In this document: in pieces, positions 27,651 to 36,324 of the stretch
How positions within the stretch are numbered: position 1 is the stretch's first letter
Layout of the letters: each line of letters starts with the position of its first letter
NCBI GenBank assembly: GCA_903832625.1
Contig: CAILCI010000065.1
Location: forward strand, 62,001 to 126,000
Length of the DNA stretch: 64,000 bases
Direction: 5' to 3'
Origin: an uncultured Burkholderiales bacterium
GTDB taxonomy: Bacteria > Pseudomonadota > Gammaproteobacteria > Burkholderiales > Burkholderiaceae_C
Notes under the pieces: model-generated
What the model was told of the DNA's origin: nothing
Seen by the model: the letters and a program-made list of their open reading frames with translations, nothing else
Database searches by the model: none
Position numbers and translations under genes: made by a program

Positions 27651-28622
27651 TCAAATCGCACCTTGGGTATGCACAAACAAAGCATACAAAGAATGACTGC
27701 TCGCCATGAACAGTCGGTTTTTGTGCACACCACCAAAGCACAAATTGGCGCAACGTTCAGGCAAATGAACATGCCCAATGGCCGTGCCGTCGGATGCAAA
27801 CACCCGCACACCATCGAGCGCTTCGGAACTGGCGGACAAGGAACCATCGCTGCCCCAGCCGCACCAAATATTGCCGTCGATGTCAACAGCAATGCCGTCC
27901 AAGGCACCCGCACCTTGCGCATCAATGACTTGTCGGCGATTGCTCAGCACCCCCCCCTCGCCCACGTCATACGCCCATACCAAGCGGTGTGGCTTCGCAC
28001 GGCTTTCCACCACATACAGCAGAGACTCGTCAGGCGAAAACGCCAACCCGTTGGGGCCTTGCAAATCGGTGACGACACAATGCAATTGACCTGTCGCGTC
28101 GATGCGGTAGACCGCATGTGGCAGCTCAGGCGTGGCGGGCAAGCCCTCCCAATGGCCTGAAATACCAAAAGTGGGATCGGTGAACCAGACACTGCCTCGG
28201 TCTGCCCCTTGCATTTGGCAGACGATGTCGTTGGGTGAATTCAAGCGCTTGCCCTGATAGGCATCGGCCAGGACGGTGATGGAACCATCGTGCTCAGTGC
28301 GGGTGACGCGGCGCGTGAGGTGCTCACACACCAACAAGCGTCCGAGGTGGTCGCGTGCCATGCCGTTGGCGTTGTTAGAGGGCTGGCGAAACACGCCCCA
28401 AGTGTTGGCGGCATCGTCCCAGCGCATGATGCGGTTGTTCGGAATATCTGAGACCAGAACATAGCGGCCATCACCAAACCAGACCGGTCCCTCTGCCCAG
28501 CGCATACCGCTGGCGAGTTGCTCCACACTGCTGCTGAAGATTCGGTATTTCAAAAACCGTTCATCCAACACCGACACCCGAACATCGGGGTAACGCGGGC
28601 TGATCTCAAATGGAATGTTCAT
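27651..28622 (-). CDS. SMP-30/gluconolactonase family lactonase
   Basis: A 323-residue six-bladed beta-propeller protein with SMP-30 motifs: E-G-P-V-W-F near residue 44, N-N-A-N-G-M-A, R-L-N-S-P-N-D-I-V and G-P-N-G-L-A-F-S-P-D-E. These hold the divalent-metal residues (Glu, two Asn and Asp). The family hydrolyses sugar lactones; here the likely substrate is the aldarolactone made by Udh. I start at ATG 28622, which has AAGG 8 nt upstream and gives the family start; the longer open frame reaches into the regulator. A good promoter precedes it. Confidence 0.88.
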   Translation of the reverse strand: MNIPFEISPRYPDVRVSVLDERFLKYRIFSSSVEQLASGMRWAEGPVWFGDGRYVLVSDIPNNRIMRWDDAANTWGVFRQPSNNANGMARDHLGRLLVCEHLTRRVTRTEHDGSITVLADAYQGKRLNSPNDIVCQMQGADRGSVWFTDPTFGISGHWEGLPATPELPHAVYRIDATGQLHCVVTDLQGPNGLAFSPDESLLYVVESRAKPHRLVWAYDVGEGGVLSNRRQVIDAQGAGALDGIAVDIDGNIWCGWGSDGSLSASSEALDGVRVFASDGTAIGHVHLPERCANLCFGGVHKNRLFMASSHSLYALFVHTQGAI

Positions 28623-28655
28623 ACCAACACCTTGAAAAGCAGGTTGACACAGTAG

Positions 28656-28685
28656 CTTATAAGTCATCATACATGTTAATATCAA
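28656..28685 (-). promoter_or_regulatory. Promoter of the SMP-30 lactonase gene
   Basis: On the minus strand TTGATA (28685-28680) and TATAAG (28661-28656) are separated by 18 bp; each matches 5 of 6 consensus bases. It lies within the 66-bp divergent region shared with the GntR gene. On the plus strand a TTGACA at 28644-28649 may be the -35 of the regulator gene, but no good -10 was found for it. Confidence 0.55.
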
Positions 28686-28688
28686 AAA

Positions 28689-29414
28689 ATGAGTGAGCCC
28701 ATTCAGTCCCTTCGCAAGCCTAAAAACCTCGCCCACGAACTGGTCGATGCATTGAGCGAGCGCATCCGTGATGGCCGCTTGCAAGTGGGCGACAAGCTGC
28801 CCTCAGAAGCCGCCATCATGCAGCAGTTTGGCGTGAGCCGAACCGTGGTGCGCGAAGCCATTTCGCATTTGCAAGCAGGTGGTGCGGTCATGACACGCCA
28901 CGGCGTGGGCACCTTCATCATGGAGGTTGACGACGGTGCGAGTTTTAGGCTCACCAGCGAACATTTTGCGACGTTGAACGATGTGATTGCGGTGCTGGAG
29001 CTGCGCATTGGTATTGAAACCGAAGCTGCTGCACTCGCCGCCTCTCGGCGCAATGAGCAAAACTTGCTCAAAATGCAGCAGGCCTTGAGCGCACTGAGTC
29101 AAGCCATCGAGGCAGGCGATGACGCCATCACCCATGATTTTCAGTTTCACCTAGAAATTGCACGCGCCTCGCAAAACAAGCATTTTGTTGAGTTGATGAC
29201 CTCGTTGGGTGCCTCCATCATTCCGCGCGCCCGACTTGCTCGGGTACCGGGCGCAGAAGAAAACTTGGAAAAACTCAGCTATCTGCGCAAAGTCAATGCC
29301 GAGCATGACAGTATTTTTCAGGCCATTCGCAACCAAGACCCAGATGCTGCGCGTGCCGCCATGCGCACGCATTTGTCTAATAGCAAGGCGCGGCGCAGAG
29401 AAAATGGCGTTTAA
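28689..29414 (+). CDS. GntR/FadR-family transcriptional regulator
   Basis: A 241-residue regulator with a GntR winged helix (about 12-78; LPSEAAIMQQFGVSRTVVRE and T-R-H-G-V-G-T-F) and an all-helical FCD ligand domain (about 95-230) with R-x-x-x-E near 98-103 and later His residues of the metal site. It is divergent from the lactonase gene, and probably represses the sugar-acid operon until an aldarate or uronate binds. No ribosome binding site is visible before ATG 28689. Confidence 0.9.
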   Translation: MSEPIQSLRKPKNLAHELVDALSERIRDGRLQVGDKLPSEAAIMQQFGVSRTVVREAISHLQAGGAVMTRHGVGTFIMEVDDGASFRLTSEHFATLNDVIAVLELRIGIETEAAALAASRRNEQNLLKMQQALSALSQAIEAGDDAITHDFQFHLEIARASQNKHFVELMTSLGASIIPRARLARVPGAEENLEKLSYLRKVNAEHDSIFQAIRNQDPDAARAAMRTHLSNSKARRRENGV

Positions 29415-29448
29415 CCGCATCTTGCATATCGGCACAAATTGACCACGA

Positions 29449-29466
29449 GCGGCAAGGCCTTGCCGC
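29449..29466. repeat. 18-bp perfect palindrome after the GntR gene
   Basis: GCGGCAAGGCCTTGCCGC is self-complementary over all 18 bases and could fold as a 7-bp stem with a GGCC loop. It lies 35 bp after the gntR stop and has no T tract. It may still end the gntR transcript or be a binding site in the region before the sigma-54 promoter. Confidence 0.4.
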
Positions 29467-29539
29467 ACATACCAATGTTGGGATGACTCGGGCAGCCAAA
29501 ACCCTTGCAAAGAATCAGTACCAAAGTGTCAAATTAACA

Positions 29540-29555
29540 TGGCACGCATATTGCT
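29540..29555 (+). promoter_or_regulatory. Sigma-54 (RpoN) promoter of the repeat-protein gene
   Basis: TGGCACG-CATA-TTGCT matches the sigma-54 consensus TGGCACG-N4-TTGCW at every fixed position, with the essential GG (29541-29542) and GC (29553-29554) 10 bp apart. Transcription would start near 29566, 33 bp before the ATG at 29599, leaving room for GGAG at 29586-29589. Sigma-54 promoters need an enhancer-binding activator; none is encoded nearby and no upstream activator site was recognised. Confidence 0.8.
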
Positions 29556-29598
29556 TTACACCTGTGGGACAAATGTGTCCGCTCTGGAGTAAACAGGC

Positions 29599-32500
29599 AT
29601 GACTTCCATCATTTCATCGATGACCACGCAGCAAATTGCGAACTTGACCACCAAGCAAGTCGCACGGCTGAGCACGTCTGATATCAACGCCATCTCCTCA
29701 GACCAGGCCCAATCGCTGAGCACAGCACAAATTTCAGCCATGGCGACTACGGCCGTTGTCTCCATCAGTTCCGCCGCCTTGGCCGCGTTCAACAACTACC
29801 AACTCAACGCTTTGTCGACGCAGGACGTAGCCGCCCTCAAAACCACCCAAATCACGGCACTGTTGCCCACCCAAGTGGCGGCATTCACGACCTTGCAAGT
29901 GGCGGCCATGACCACGACCCAAATCAGCAACTTGGCGCCCAATATGACGCCAGTGCAACTTGCGGCCTTGAGCAAGGCGCAAGCCAGTGGCTTGGTCATG
30001 ACCAACAATGGCTTCAACATCAACCAACTTCAAGCCCTATCGACTCAGGTGATTTCGGCGCTGACCACCACCCAACTGTCTGGCTTGACGCCCACGCAAA
30101 TTAGCAGCTTCACGCCAACGCAAGTGGCAGCCTTCACACCCACACAATTGCCGGTGGTAATTTCCAATTTTTCGACAGTACAAATTGCCTCCTTGGTCAC
30201 AGCCCAAGCCGCAGGGCTGACCACAACGGCATTGACTTCATTAAGCTCCTCACTCCTGCAAGCCATCACGCCCAAAGAATTTAGCAGCATCGCCAGCTCA
30301 CAGCTGACCAGCTTGAGCTCGACGCAAGTGGGCTACCTCAGCAATGCGCAAGTTTCTGGCATGAGCTCTGCGCAAATTCCTGTATTGGCCAGCAAATTCA
30401 ACACCAGCCAAATTGCCTCCATCACTTCGCTGCAGGCACGCGGATTGAGCGCAACCGCCTTGAACAATATGAATACAGGGCAATTGCAAGCCTTGTCGCC
30501 TAAAACTGTGTCGGCTATGTCGACAGTTCAAATTTTGGCCATGAGCACCACACAGGTGTCTTATCTGGCCAGCAGCTTCAGCACGCCACAAATTGCGGCC
30601 ATGAGTGCGGGTCAGGCCTCGGGGCTGACCTCCAATGTGTTGTCAAACTTGTCCAGTGCGCAACTGCAAGCAATCTCAACCAAGCAAATGCCTTTCTTGG
30701 GCAGTTCGCAGTTATCTGGTTTGTCCACCCTGCAAGTGGCGCAGTTTGTGACCAGCCAAATCACTGCCATGACCACGGCTCAAGTTGCGTATTTAGCAAC
30801 AAATTTCACGCCCAATCAAATCAATGCCATTGCCACCAATCAAGTCGCGGGGCTGACTGCTTCGGTGTTGAGCCAACTCAGCACGCCGCAAGTTCAGGGC
30901 TTGTCGATTCGAGATTTGCCCTTGTTGTCTGGCGTGCAATTGGCGGGTTTGGCGTCTCAGCCCAACTTGGTCAATGCGCTTGCACCCAATCAAATTCCAA
31001 GCCTGAGTTCGGCACAGATTCCAATTTTGGCGGCCAATATGTCAACGCTGCAAATCAGCGCAATGACAACCACGCAGGCCAAAGGTTTGACGGCCACGGT
31101 GCTGGCGAGTTTGAGCAGCGATCAAATCCAAGCCATTTCACCCGCAGTGTTAGCCGCCGTCTCTACCAGCAACCTCAACACCACGCTGGTGTCGGATGCC
31201 ATGGCAGCGTTGAGCACACAGCAAGTGTCTTCATTGAGCACCGCGCAAGTTCAAGTGGCTTTGGTTCTAAACCAACTCTCGACGCTTCAGTTATCAAGTC
31301 TCACGACCGCACAAGCGCCGGGGCTGACCGCCAGCGCCTTGGGTGCATTGAGCACCGATCAGTTGCCTACGATCTCTAAAAGTGTCATCTCAGGCCTTTC
31401 CGCAGCGCAAATTTCAGGGCTATCGACCACCCAGTTGTCTTTGCTGGGTAGTCAACTCAGCACAATGCAGCTGGGCTTGTTGACCACAGCGCAAGCAGCA
31501 GGTTTGACCAGCACGATTTTGCAGTCGTTGAGCAACCAACAACTCCAGTCTTTGGCGACCAAAGAAGTGGCTTCTTTGACCACGACGCAATTGGGCTACC
31601 TCTCAGGCAGTCAACTCAATGCGTTCACCACCGATCAAGCCGCGGCTTTGACAGTTGCCCAAATCAGCGCGATTGCGCCCAATTTGTCGGCATTGCAACT
31701 CTCTGCTCTGACGCCAGCACAAGCGCCTGGACTGACCACAAGCACGCTGACTCAACTCAGCACAGTTCAGTTGCGAGCTTTGAATACGCAAGAAATTTCG
31801 GTTTTGACGACCGACCAATTGAGCGCCTTGCAAAACAACCAAGTCAATGCCTTGAGCAGCGCGCAGGTGGCGGCTTTGACGACCGACCAACTGCCCATTG
31901 TGATCGGTGGTTTGTCAACGATTCAAGTCGGCGCGCTCACAACGTCTCAAGTTGCAGGACTCAACTCTGTTGCGCTCAACGCCCTCAGCAGCGCACAAAT
32001 TCAAGCTTTCAACAGTGCAGCGGTCAATGCCTTGGGCGCGGCCCAAGTAACGCTCATCAGCAACCAAGTCTCGGTCATGAGCACGGGTCAAGTCGCGGCT
32101 CTGAACACCAGCGCCATTTCAGCTGTGGCTGGCAATTTGAGCAGCGTGCAATTAGGCGCTTTGAACAGCAATCAAGCGCAGGGTCTAACGCCCACCGCCT
32201 TGGCCAGTATTGCGGTGGCTAACAACTTGGGTTTTATCTCACCCAAAGCCATTGCTGGGATGAGCACGACACAGGTCACCAACTTAACGACCGATCAATT
32301 AACCGCCATTGGCAACCAACTCACGACGGCGCAAATCAATGTCTTGACGGCGGGTCAATCGCCAGGCTTGACAAGTGATGTGTTGTCAAACATGAGTAGC
32401 AGCCAACTCCAAGCGCTCAACACCAATGAGGTCGCAGCACTCACCCCGATACAAACGGCAGGCTTGTCCAATGCACAAGTCAATACTTTGACTTCCAAGC

Positions 32501-33444
32501 AAATTGCCGCGCTCAATTCCTCCCAAATGGCGAGCTTGGCTCCCCAACTCACCATCAGTCAATTGAATGCGTTGGTGCCCTCGCAAGCCGCGGGACTGAC
32601 TTCTGTGGTGTTAAACAGCCTCTCGCCAGCGCAAATTCAAGCCCTGAGTCCCAGCGAAATCGCAGCCGTGGCTTCAGCACAAGTGGGCCAATTGCAATCG
32701 ACCCAAGCGCAAGCTCTGCGCACGGCTCAAGTGGCCGCTTTGACCACCGACCAAGTCAGCGCTCTGGCCGCAAAACTCACCACCAACCAAATCTCTGCAC
32801 TAACGTCCGCGCAAGCAGCCGGCTTGTCGTTGGCTGTTTTGTCGGGTCTGGCCAATACCCAAAAGCAAGCCATCCCAAACGCGACGATTGCAGCGATGAG
32901 CAGCGATCAAATCAACAGCCTAGGGGCTTTGCTCACACCCACTCAACTGGCAGCGCTGACCACAGCGCAGTCCTCAACTCTGAGCGCAGGTGTCATCTCC
33001 GCCTTGACTGCCGCGCAAGTGCAAGCCTTCACCACGCAAGACATCAAGAGCTTGACCACCAGCCAAACCGCCTTGCTCAAAAACAATGCGCCAGCCATCG
33101 GCGGTTTGACAACCCGTCAACTGGCGGTCATGACTTATCAGCAAATTAGTGCCTTAGGGCCCAATTTACCCTTGAGCACAGCACAAATTGGTGCTTTGAC
33201 AAGTGCGCAAGCCCCTGGCTTGACCACCGCGATTCTGGCTGCCATGACGACCGATCAGCTCCAAGCCCTGACGCCCGCCGAAGTCGGCTCACTCACCAGC
33301 ACCCAACTGGGCGCATTGACTTCCAATATTCAATTTTTGACCACCCCACAAGTGGCCGGAATGAGCAGCACGCAGGTCCATTCTTTGACGACCCTGCAGC
33401 TGTCACAATTGTCTACCGTTCAGGTGCCTTATCTCAACGTTTAG
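29599..33444 (+). CDS. Giant octapeptide-repeat protein (1281 aa)
   Basis: No recognised family. Almost the whole protein is about 150 octapeptides of the form (L/M/I/F)-(S/T)-(S/T/P)-x-Q-(V/I/L)-x-(A/S/G), for example LSTAQISA and LTTDQVSA. Every 60-85 residues a longer 12-residue unit (LATNFTPNQINA, LAANMSTLQISA) breaks the register and is followed by a fixed A-Q-A-x-G-L-T pattern, giving about 15 super-repeats. Ser, Thr, Ala, Leu and Gln dominate; I saw no Cys or Trp and few charges. There is no signal peptide or membrane helix. Each S/T-x-x-Q looks like a helix N-capping box, so short stacked helices are one possible fold. The repeats differ at the DNA level, so selection acts on the protein. 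It is followed after 30 bp by a GT41 glycosyltransferase, for which it is a plausible Ser/Thr-rich target. Confidence 0.85.
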   Translation: MTSIISSMTTQQIANLTTKQVARLSTSDINAISSDQAQSLSTAQISAMATTAVVSISSAALAAFNNYQLNALSTQDVAALKTTQITALLPTQVAAFTTLQVAAMTTTQISNLAPNMTPVQLAALSKAQASGLVMTNNGFNINQLQALSTQVISALTTTQLSGLTPTQISSFTPTQVAAFTPTQLPVVISNFSTVQIASLVTAQAAGLTTTALTSLSSSLLQAITPKEFSSIASSQLTSLSSTQVGYLSNAQVSGMSSAQIPVLASKFNTSQIASITSLQARGLSATALNNMNTGQLQALSPKTVSAMSTVQILAMSTTQVSYLASSFSTPQIAAMSAGQASGLTSNVLSNLSSAQLQAISTKQMPFLGSSQLSGLSTLQVAQFVTSQITAMTTAQVAYLATNFTPNQINAIATNQVAGLTASVLSQLSTPQVQGLSIRDLPLLSGVQLAGLASQPNLVNALAPNQIPSLSSAQIPILAANMSTLQISAMTTTQAKGLTATVLASLSSDQIQAISPAVLAAVSTSNLNTTLVSDAMAALSTQQVSSLSTAQVQVALVLNQLSTLQLSSLTTAQAPGLTASALGALSTDQLPTISKSVISGLSAAQISGLSTTQLSLLGSQLSTMQLGLLTTAQAAGLTSTILQSLSNQQLQSLATKEVASLTTTQLGYLSGSQLNAFTTDQAAALTVAQISAIAPNLSALQLSALTPAQAPGLTTSTLTQLSTVQLRALNTQEISVLTTDQLSALQNNQVNALSSAQVAALTTDQLPIVIGGLSTIQVGALTTSQVAGLNSVALNALSSAQIQAFNSAAVNALGAAQVTLISNQVSVMSTGQVAALNTSAISAVAGNLSSVQLGALNSNQAQGLTPTALASIAVANNLGFISPKAIAGMSTTQVTNLTTDQLTAIGNQLTTAQINVLTAGQSPGLTSDVLSNMSSSQLQALNTNEVAALTPIQTAGLSNAQVNTLTSKQIAALNSSQMASLAPQLTISQLNALVPSQAAGLTSVVLNSLSPAQIQALSPSEIAAVASAQVGQLQSTQAQALRTAQVAALTTDQVSALAAKLTTNQISALTSAQAAGLSLAVLSGLANTQKQAIPNATIAAMSSDQINSLGALLTPTQLAALTTAQSSTLSAGVISALTAAQVQAFTTQDIKSLTTSQTALLKNNAPAIGGLTTRQLAVMTYQQISALGPNLPLSTAQIGALTSAQAPGLTTAILAAMTTDQLQALTPAEVGSLTSTQLGALTSNIQFLTTPQVAGMSSTQVHSLTTLQLSQLSTVQVPYLNV

Positions 33445-33474
33445 GCTGATCTGAACTGATTCAGAAAAGCCAAC

Positions 33475-36252
33475 ATGAAATCTCTCGACAAGCAACTCCA
33501 ACAACTTCTGCTGCACATCAACTCGGGACAAGCCGCTGAGACTTTGCCGAAGATTGAAAGCTTGCTCAAAAAGCATCCCACCCATTTGGGTTTGATGACG
33601 CTCAAAGCGGAGTCCTTGCGCTTAGTCGGCCAAACCGACGCAGCCATTCAGACTTTTACCCACAGCGCCGAGTTGGGTGCAGGAGAGCGCAATTGGCTAT
33701 CCGCTGGCGTCTTGCTGGCCACACAAAGACGTGTTGACGAGGCCTTGGCATGTTTTGACAAAGCTTTCAAGCTCAACCCCAAAAGCACCGAACTGCTCGA
33801 TGCCTACACGACGACTTTGTTCAATGCAGGTCGCCAATACGAGGGCATTGACTTTGCCCGTCGCCAGCTTGAAATTTGCGAACAACCCTTGTTTTTGATC
33901 AATGCTGCTTTGTTGCTGCAAAGTTGCGATTTGTACGAAGAATCAACCCAAGCGTTCAAAAAAATCCATGCGTTCTTACCGCATGACCACAGTGTGTTAG
34001 GTTCCGCTTTGGTGGCAGCAAGATTTACCTGTGACTGGGAATGGATTGGCTATTTGCAACAAAAAATCAAAGCCTGCTATGCCCAAGGCGACTTCGATTC
34101 GCCGCAAGAATTTCCACTCACGCACCTGACTTGGTGCAACGACGAAGCCACTAATTTAGCCGTCACGCGCGCCTATGTTCGCCGTATGGTGAACGCGCAC
34201 ACCATCGTGGCGCACCCCAAGACTTCAACGCGGGGGTCACGCATTCGCGTGGGTTATTTGTCGTGCGATTTTCGCAACCACGCCACCATGCACTTGATGG
34301 CTGGCTTGTTGCAAGCGCACGATGCGCAGCGTTTTGAAATATTTGCCTACGACTACACAGTGGCAGACAACTCAGAATACAGACAACGGTTTTTATCCGC
34401 CATCGAGCACCATCGCGACATCCAGCACATGGATGATGTGCAAGCAGCACAAATCATTGCCGACGATGCCTTAGATTTACTGATCGATCTCAAGGTCTAC
34501 ACAGGAGGCGGTCGTCCCGCCATTTTGAGTCAACGTCCAGCGCGATTGCAGGCAGCCTATTTGGGCTATCCAGGCAGTGCAGCATGTGAAGACATCGACT
34601 ACATCATCTCGGATCGCTTTGTAACCCCTGACAGCAGCGCGCCTTACTACAGCGAAAAGTTTTGTCGTCTGCCCCACTCCTACCAATGCAACGACACGCA
34701 ACGCTTTTCACCCAGTCCCTCGGCACGGCGCGAAGACCACAATTTGCCGGACGACAAAATTGTCTTTGCGGCCTTCAACCAGTCTTACAAAATTGACCCC
34801 GACAGCTTTGGCGTGTGGCTTGACATTTTGAGACAAGTTGACAACAGCGTGTTGTGGCTCTTGGGCCAAAGCGAGGCAGCCAAAACACATTTGAGTGCTC
34901 ACGCACAAAAACATGGCATCGCCCAAGATCGGATTGTGTTTGCACCTTTTGCCGCACCCCACGAGCACCTCACCCGTTTGCAGCTTGCCGATGCCGTGCT
35001 GGACACCTTGATCTGCAACGGTCACACGACCACATCGGATGCGCTGTGGGTGGGCGTGCCTGTGATCACCTGCCGAGGTCATCACTTTGCGTCGCGCGTA
35101 AGCGAAAGCTTGCTCAACGCAATTGAATTGCCAGAGCTGGTGGCGCAAGACAAGCCGCACATGATTGCCCTTGCCAAACGCTTTGCCACCGACTCTGCCT
35201 ACCGCAATGATGTAGGCGCCCGCTTGCAAGCCAACAAACTCAGTGCGCCATTGTTTGACACGCTGCGCTTCACACGTAACTTTGAACGAGCGATTGAGAT
35301 GATGGTTGAGCTCTCTCATCAAGGATCAGCGCCTCACAACATCGATGTACCCGATACACCAATCGACTCACAAACCGTCTCTCAGATCAGCCCACCGCTA
35401 GACACGCAAGCCGCTGTTGAGCAACCGCTCGCACAAGCCACAGCGCAGCTGCAAAGCGCTTTTGCTGGTTGTCCACTTTGCCAACAGCCGAGCCAGCCAT
35501 GGATAAGCATTGCCTGCACTTCACACGCGGCCTACGCACCCGATTTGCCGGCCGCTTTAGATTGGTTGAAATGTTCAGCCTGCGGCCATGTGCATACCAG
35601 TCACTTTTGGACCGATACAGGATTGCAGCGCATTTCGCCCCGTCATGAGGTTGCGCCGCTGCAGGTGGCTTTGCAAGAGCATGAAATCAAGCGCCATGCC
35701 TGGCAGTCGCTGATTCAACGTGCGCTTGTGCATTTGGGTGGCTACGCCCATGCAATGAAATCTCAGCCTGCTTGGCTGGATTTGGGGTGTGGCGACGGCA
35801 GCCTCATCATGAGCGCTGCAGATCATGGCTTTGCTGTCAGCGGCATCGACTGCGATGCCCAAGCCACCCTGCATTTGCAGAATTTAGGCTACGAAGCTCA
35901 CACCCACAACATTGCTCAATTTCATACGGATCAGCGCTATCACGTTATCTCGCTCATCAACGTGCTGCAGCTTTTGCGCGATCCAAGGCAGCTACTTGAA
36001 AATGCGCACCAATGGCTCGACCCCAAGGGCTTGCTCGTGCTCAGCGTGCCCGACATGAATTCCTCCACTTGGCGCGTCTTGGATGCTGCTGCAAAGAATC
36101 CGTTTTGGAGCGAGTTGACGCATTTGCACAACTTCACCCGCACCAGTTTGCTGACGCTGTTGCACCAATGCGGTTACGAGGTGTGCAATATGGCGACCTC
36201 GCAACGCTACACAGCACATCTTGAAGTTGTGGCCCAACCCAAACAGCACTAG
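33475..36252 (+). CDS. TPR + OGT-like GT41 glycosyltransferase + methyltransferase fusion
   Basis: A 925-residue three-part enzyme. Residues 1-220 are TPR-like helices. Residues about 250-620 are a GT41 (O-GlcNAc-transferase type) domain: GYLSCDFRNHATMHLM, matching the human OGT His-containing loop, FNQSYKIDP, V-L-W-L-L, CNGHTTTSDALW and F-A-S-R-V. Residues about 665-705 contain two CxxC pairs (zinc ribbon), and about 745-925 form a class I SAM methyltransferase with WLDLGCGDGS near 767. It would transfer a sugar to protein Ser/Thr (or Asn) and perhaps methylate the glycan. It is probably cotranscribed with the repeat protein. Sugar, acceptor and methylated group are inferred. Confidence 0.88.
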   Translation: MKSLDKQLQQLLLHINSGQAAETLPKIESLLKKHPTHLGLMTLKAESLRLVGQTDAAIQTFTHSAELGAGERNWLSAGVLLATQRRVDEALACFDKAFKLNPKSTELLDAYTTTLFNAGRQYEGIDFARRQLEICEQPLFLINAALLLQSCDLYEESTQAFKKIHAFLPHDHSVLGSALVAARFTCDWEWIGYLQQKIKACYAQGDFDSPQEFPLTHLTWCNDEATNLAVTRAYVRRMVNAHTIVAHPKTSTRGSRIRVGYLSCDFRNHATMHLMAGLLQAHDAQRFEIFAYDYTVADNSEYRQRFLSAIEHHRDIQHMDDVQAAQIIADDALDLLIDLKVYTGGGRPAILSQRPARLQAAYLGYPGSAACEDIDYIISDRFVTPDSSAPYYSEKFCRLPHSYQCNDTQRFSPSPSARREDHNLPDDKIVFAAFNQSYKIDPDSFGVWLDILRQVDNSVLWLLGQSEAAKTHLSAHAQKHGIAQDRIVFAPFAAPHEHLTRLQLADAVLDTLICNGHTTTSDALWVGVPVITCRGHHFASRVSESLLNAIELPELVAQDKPHMIALAKRFATDSAYRNDVGARLQANKLSAPLFDTLRFTRNFERAIEMMVELSHQGSAPHNIDVPDTPIDSQTVSQISPPLDTQAAVEQPLAQATAQLQSAFAGCPLCQQPSQPWISIACTSHAAYAPDLPAALDWLKCSACGHVHTSHFWTDTGLQRISPRHEVAPLQVALQEHEIKRHAWQSLIQRALVHLGGYAHAMKSQPAWLDLGCGDGSLIMSAADHGFAVSGIDCDAQATLHLQNLGYEAHTHNIAQFHTDQRYHVISLINVLQLLRDPRQLLENAHQWLDPKGLLVLSVPDMNSSTWRVLDAAAKNPFWSELTHLHNFTRTSLLTLLHQCGYEVCNMATSQRYTAHLEVVAQPKQH

Positions 36253-36261
36253 GGTCGTTAC

Positions 36262-36314
36262 GGATAGGTCTGATTTAATTACCTTGCATAATTAATTTCA
36301 AATACAACCTATCC
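36262..36314. repeat. Inverted repeat flanking the tannase-gene promoter region
   Basis: GGATAGGT (36262-36269) and ACCTATCC (36307-36314) are perfect complements 45 bp apart centre to centre. They bracket an AT-rich stretch with TTGCATAATTAAT that could be a promoter for the gene starting at 36325. A DNA-looping regulator or a long hairpin are both possible. Confidence 0.35.
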
Positions 36315-36324
36315 AGCCAAACCC

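Noticed and set aside
28623-28784. Longer N-terminus of the SMP-30 lactonase
   Set aside because: It would read through the promoter and into the divergent regulator; ATG 28622 has a ribosome binding site and a family-like start.
29449-29466. Rho-independent terminator at the 18-bp palindrome
   Set aside because: There is no T tract on either side, so it is listed as a repeat only.
29599-33444. CRISPR array or DNA tandem repeat
   Set aside because: The repeats are in the protein only; the DNA units vary in sequence and there are no identical spaced repeats.
29599-33444. RTX or haemagglutinin-type adhesin
   Set aside because: No G-G-x-G-x-D nonapeptides, no TPS domain, no signal peptide and no autotransporter barrel were seen.
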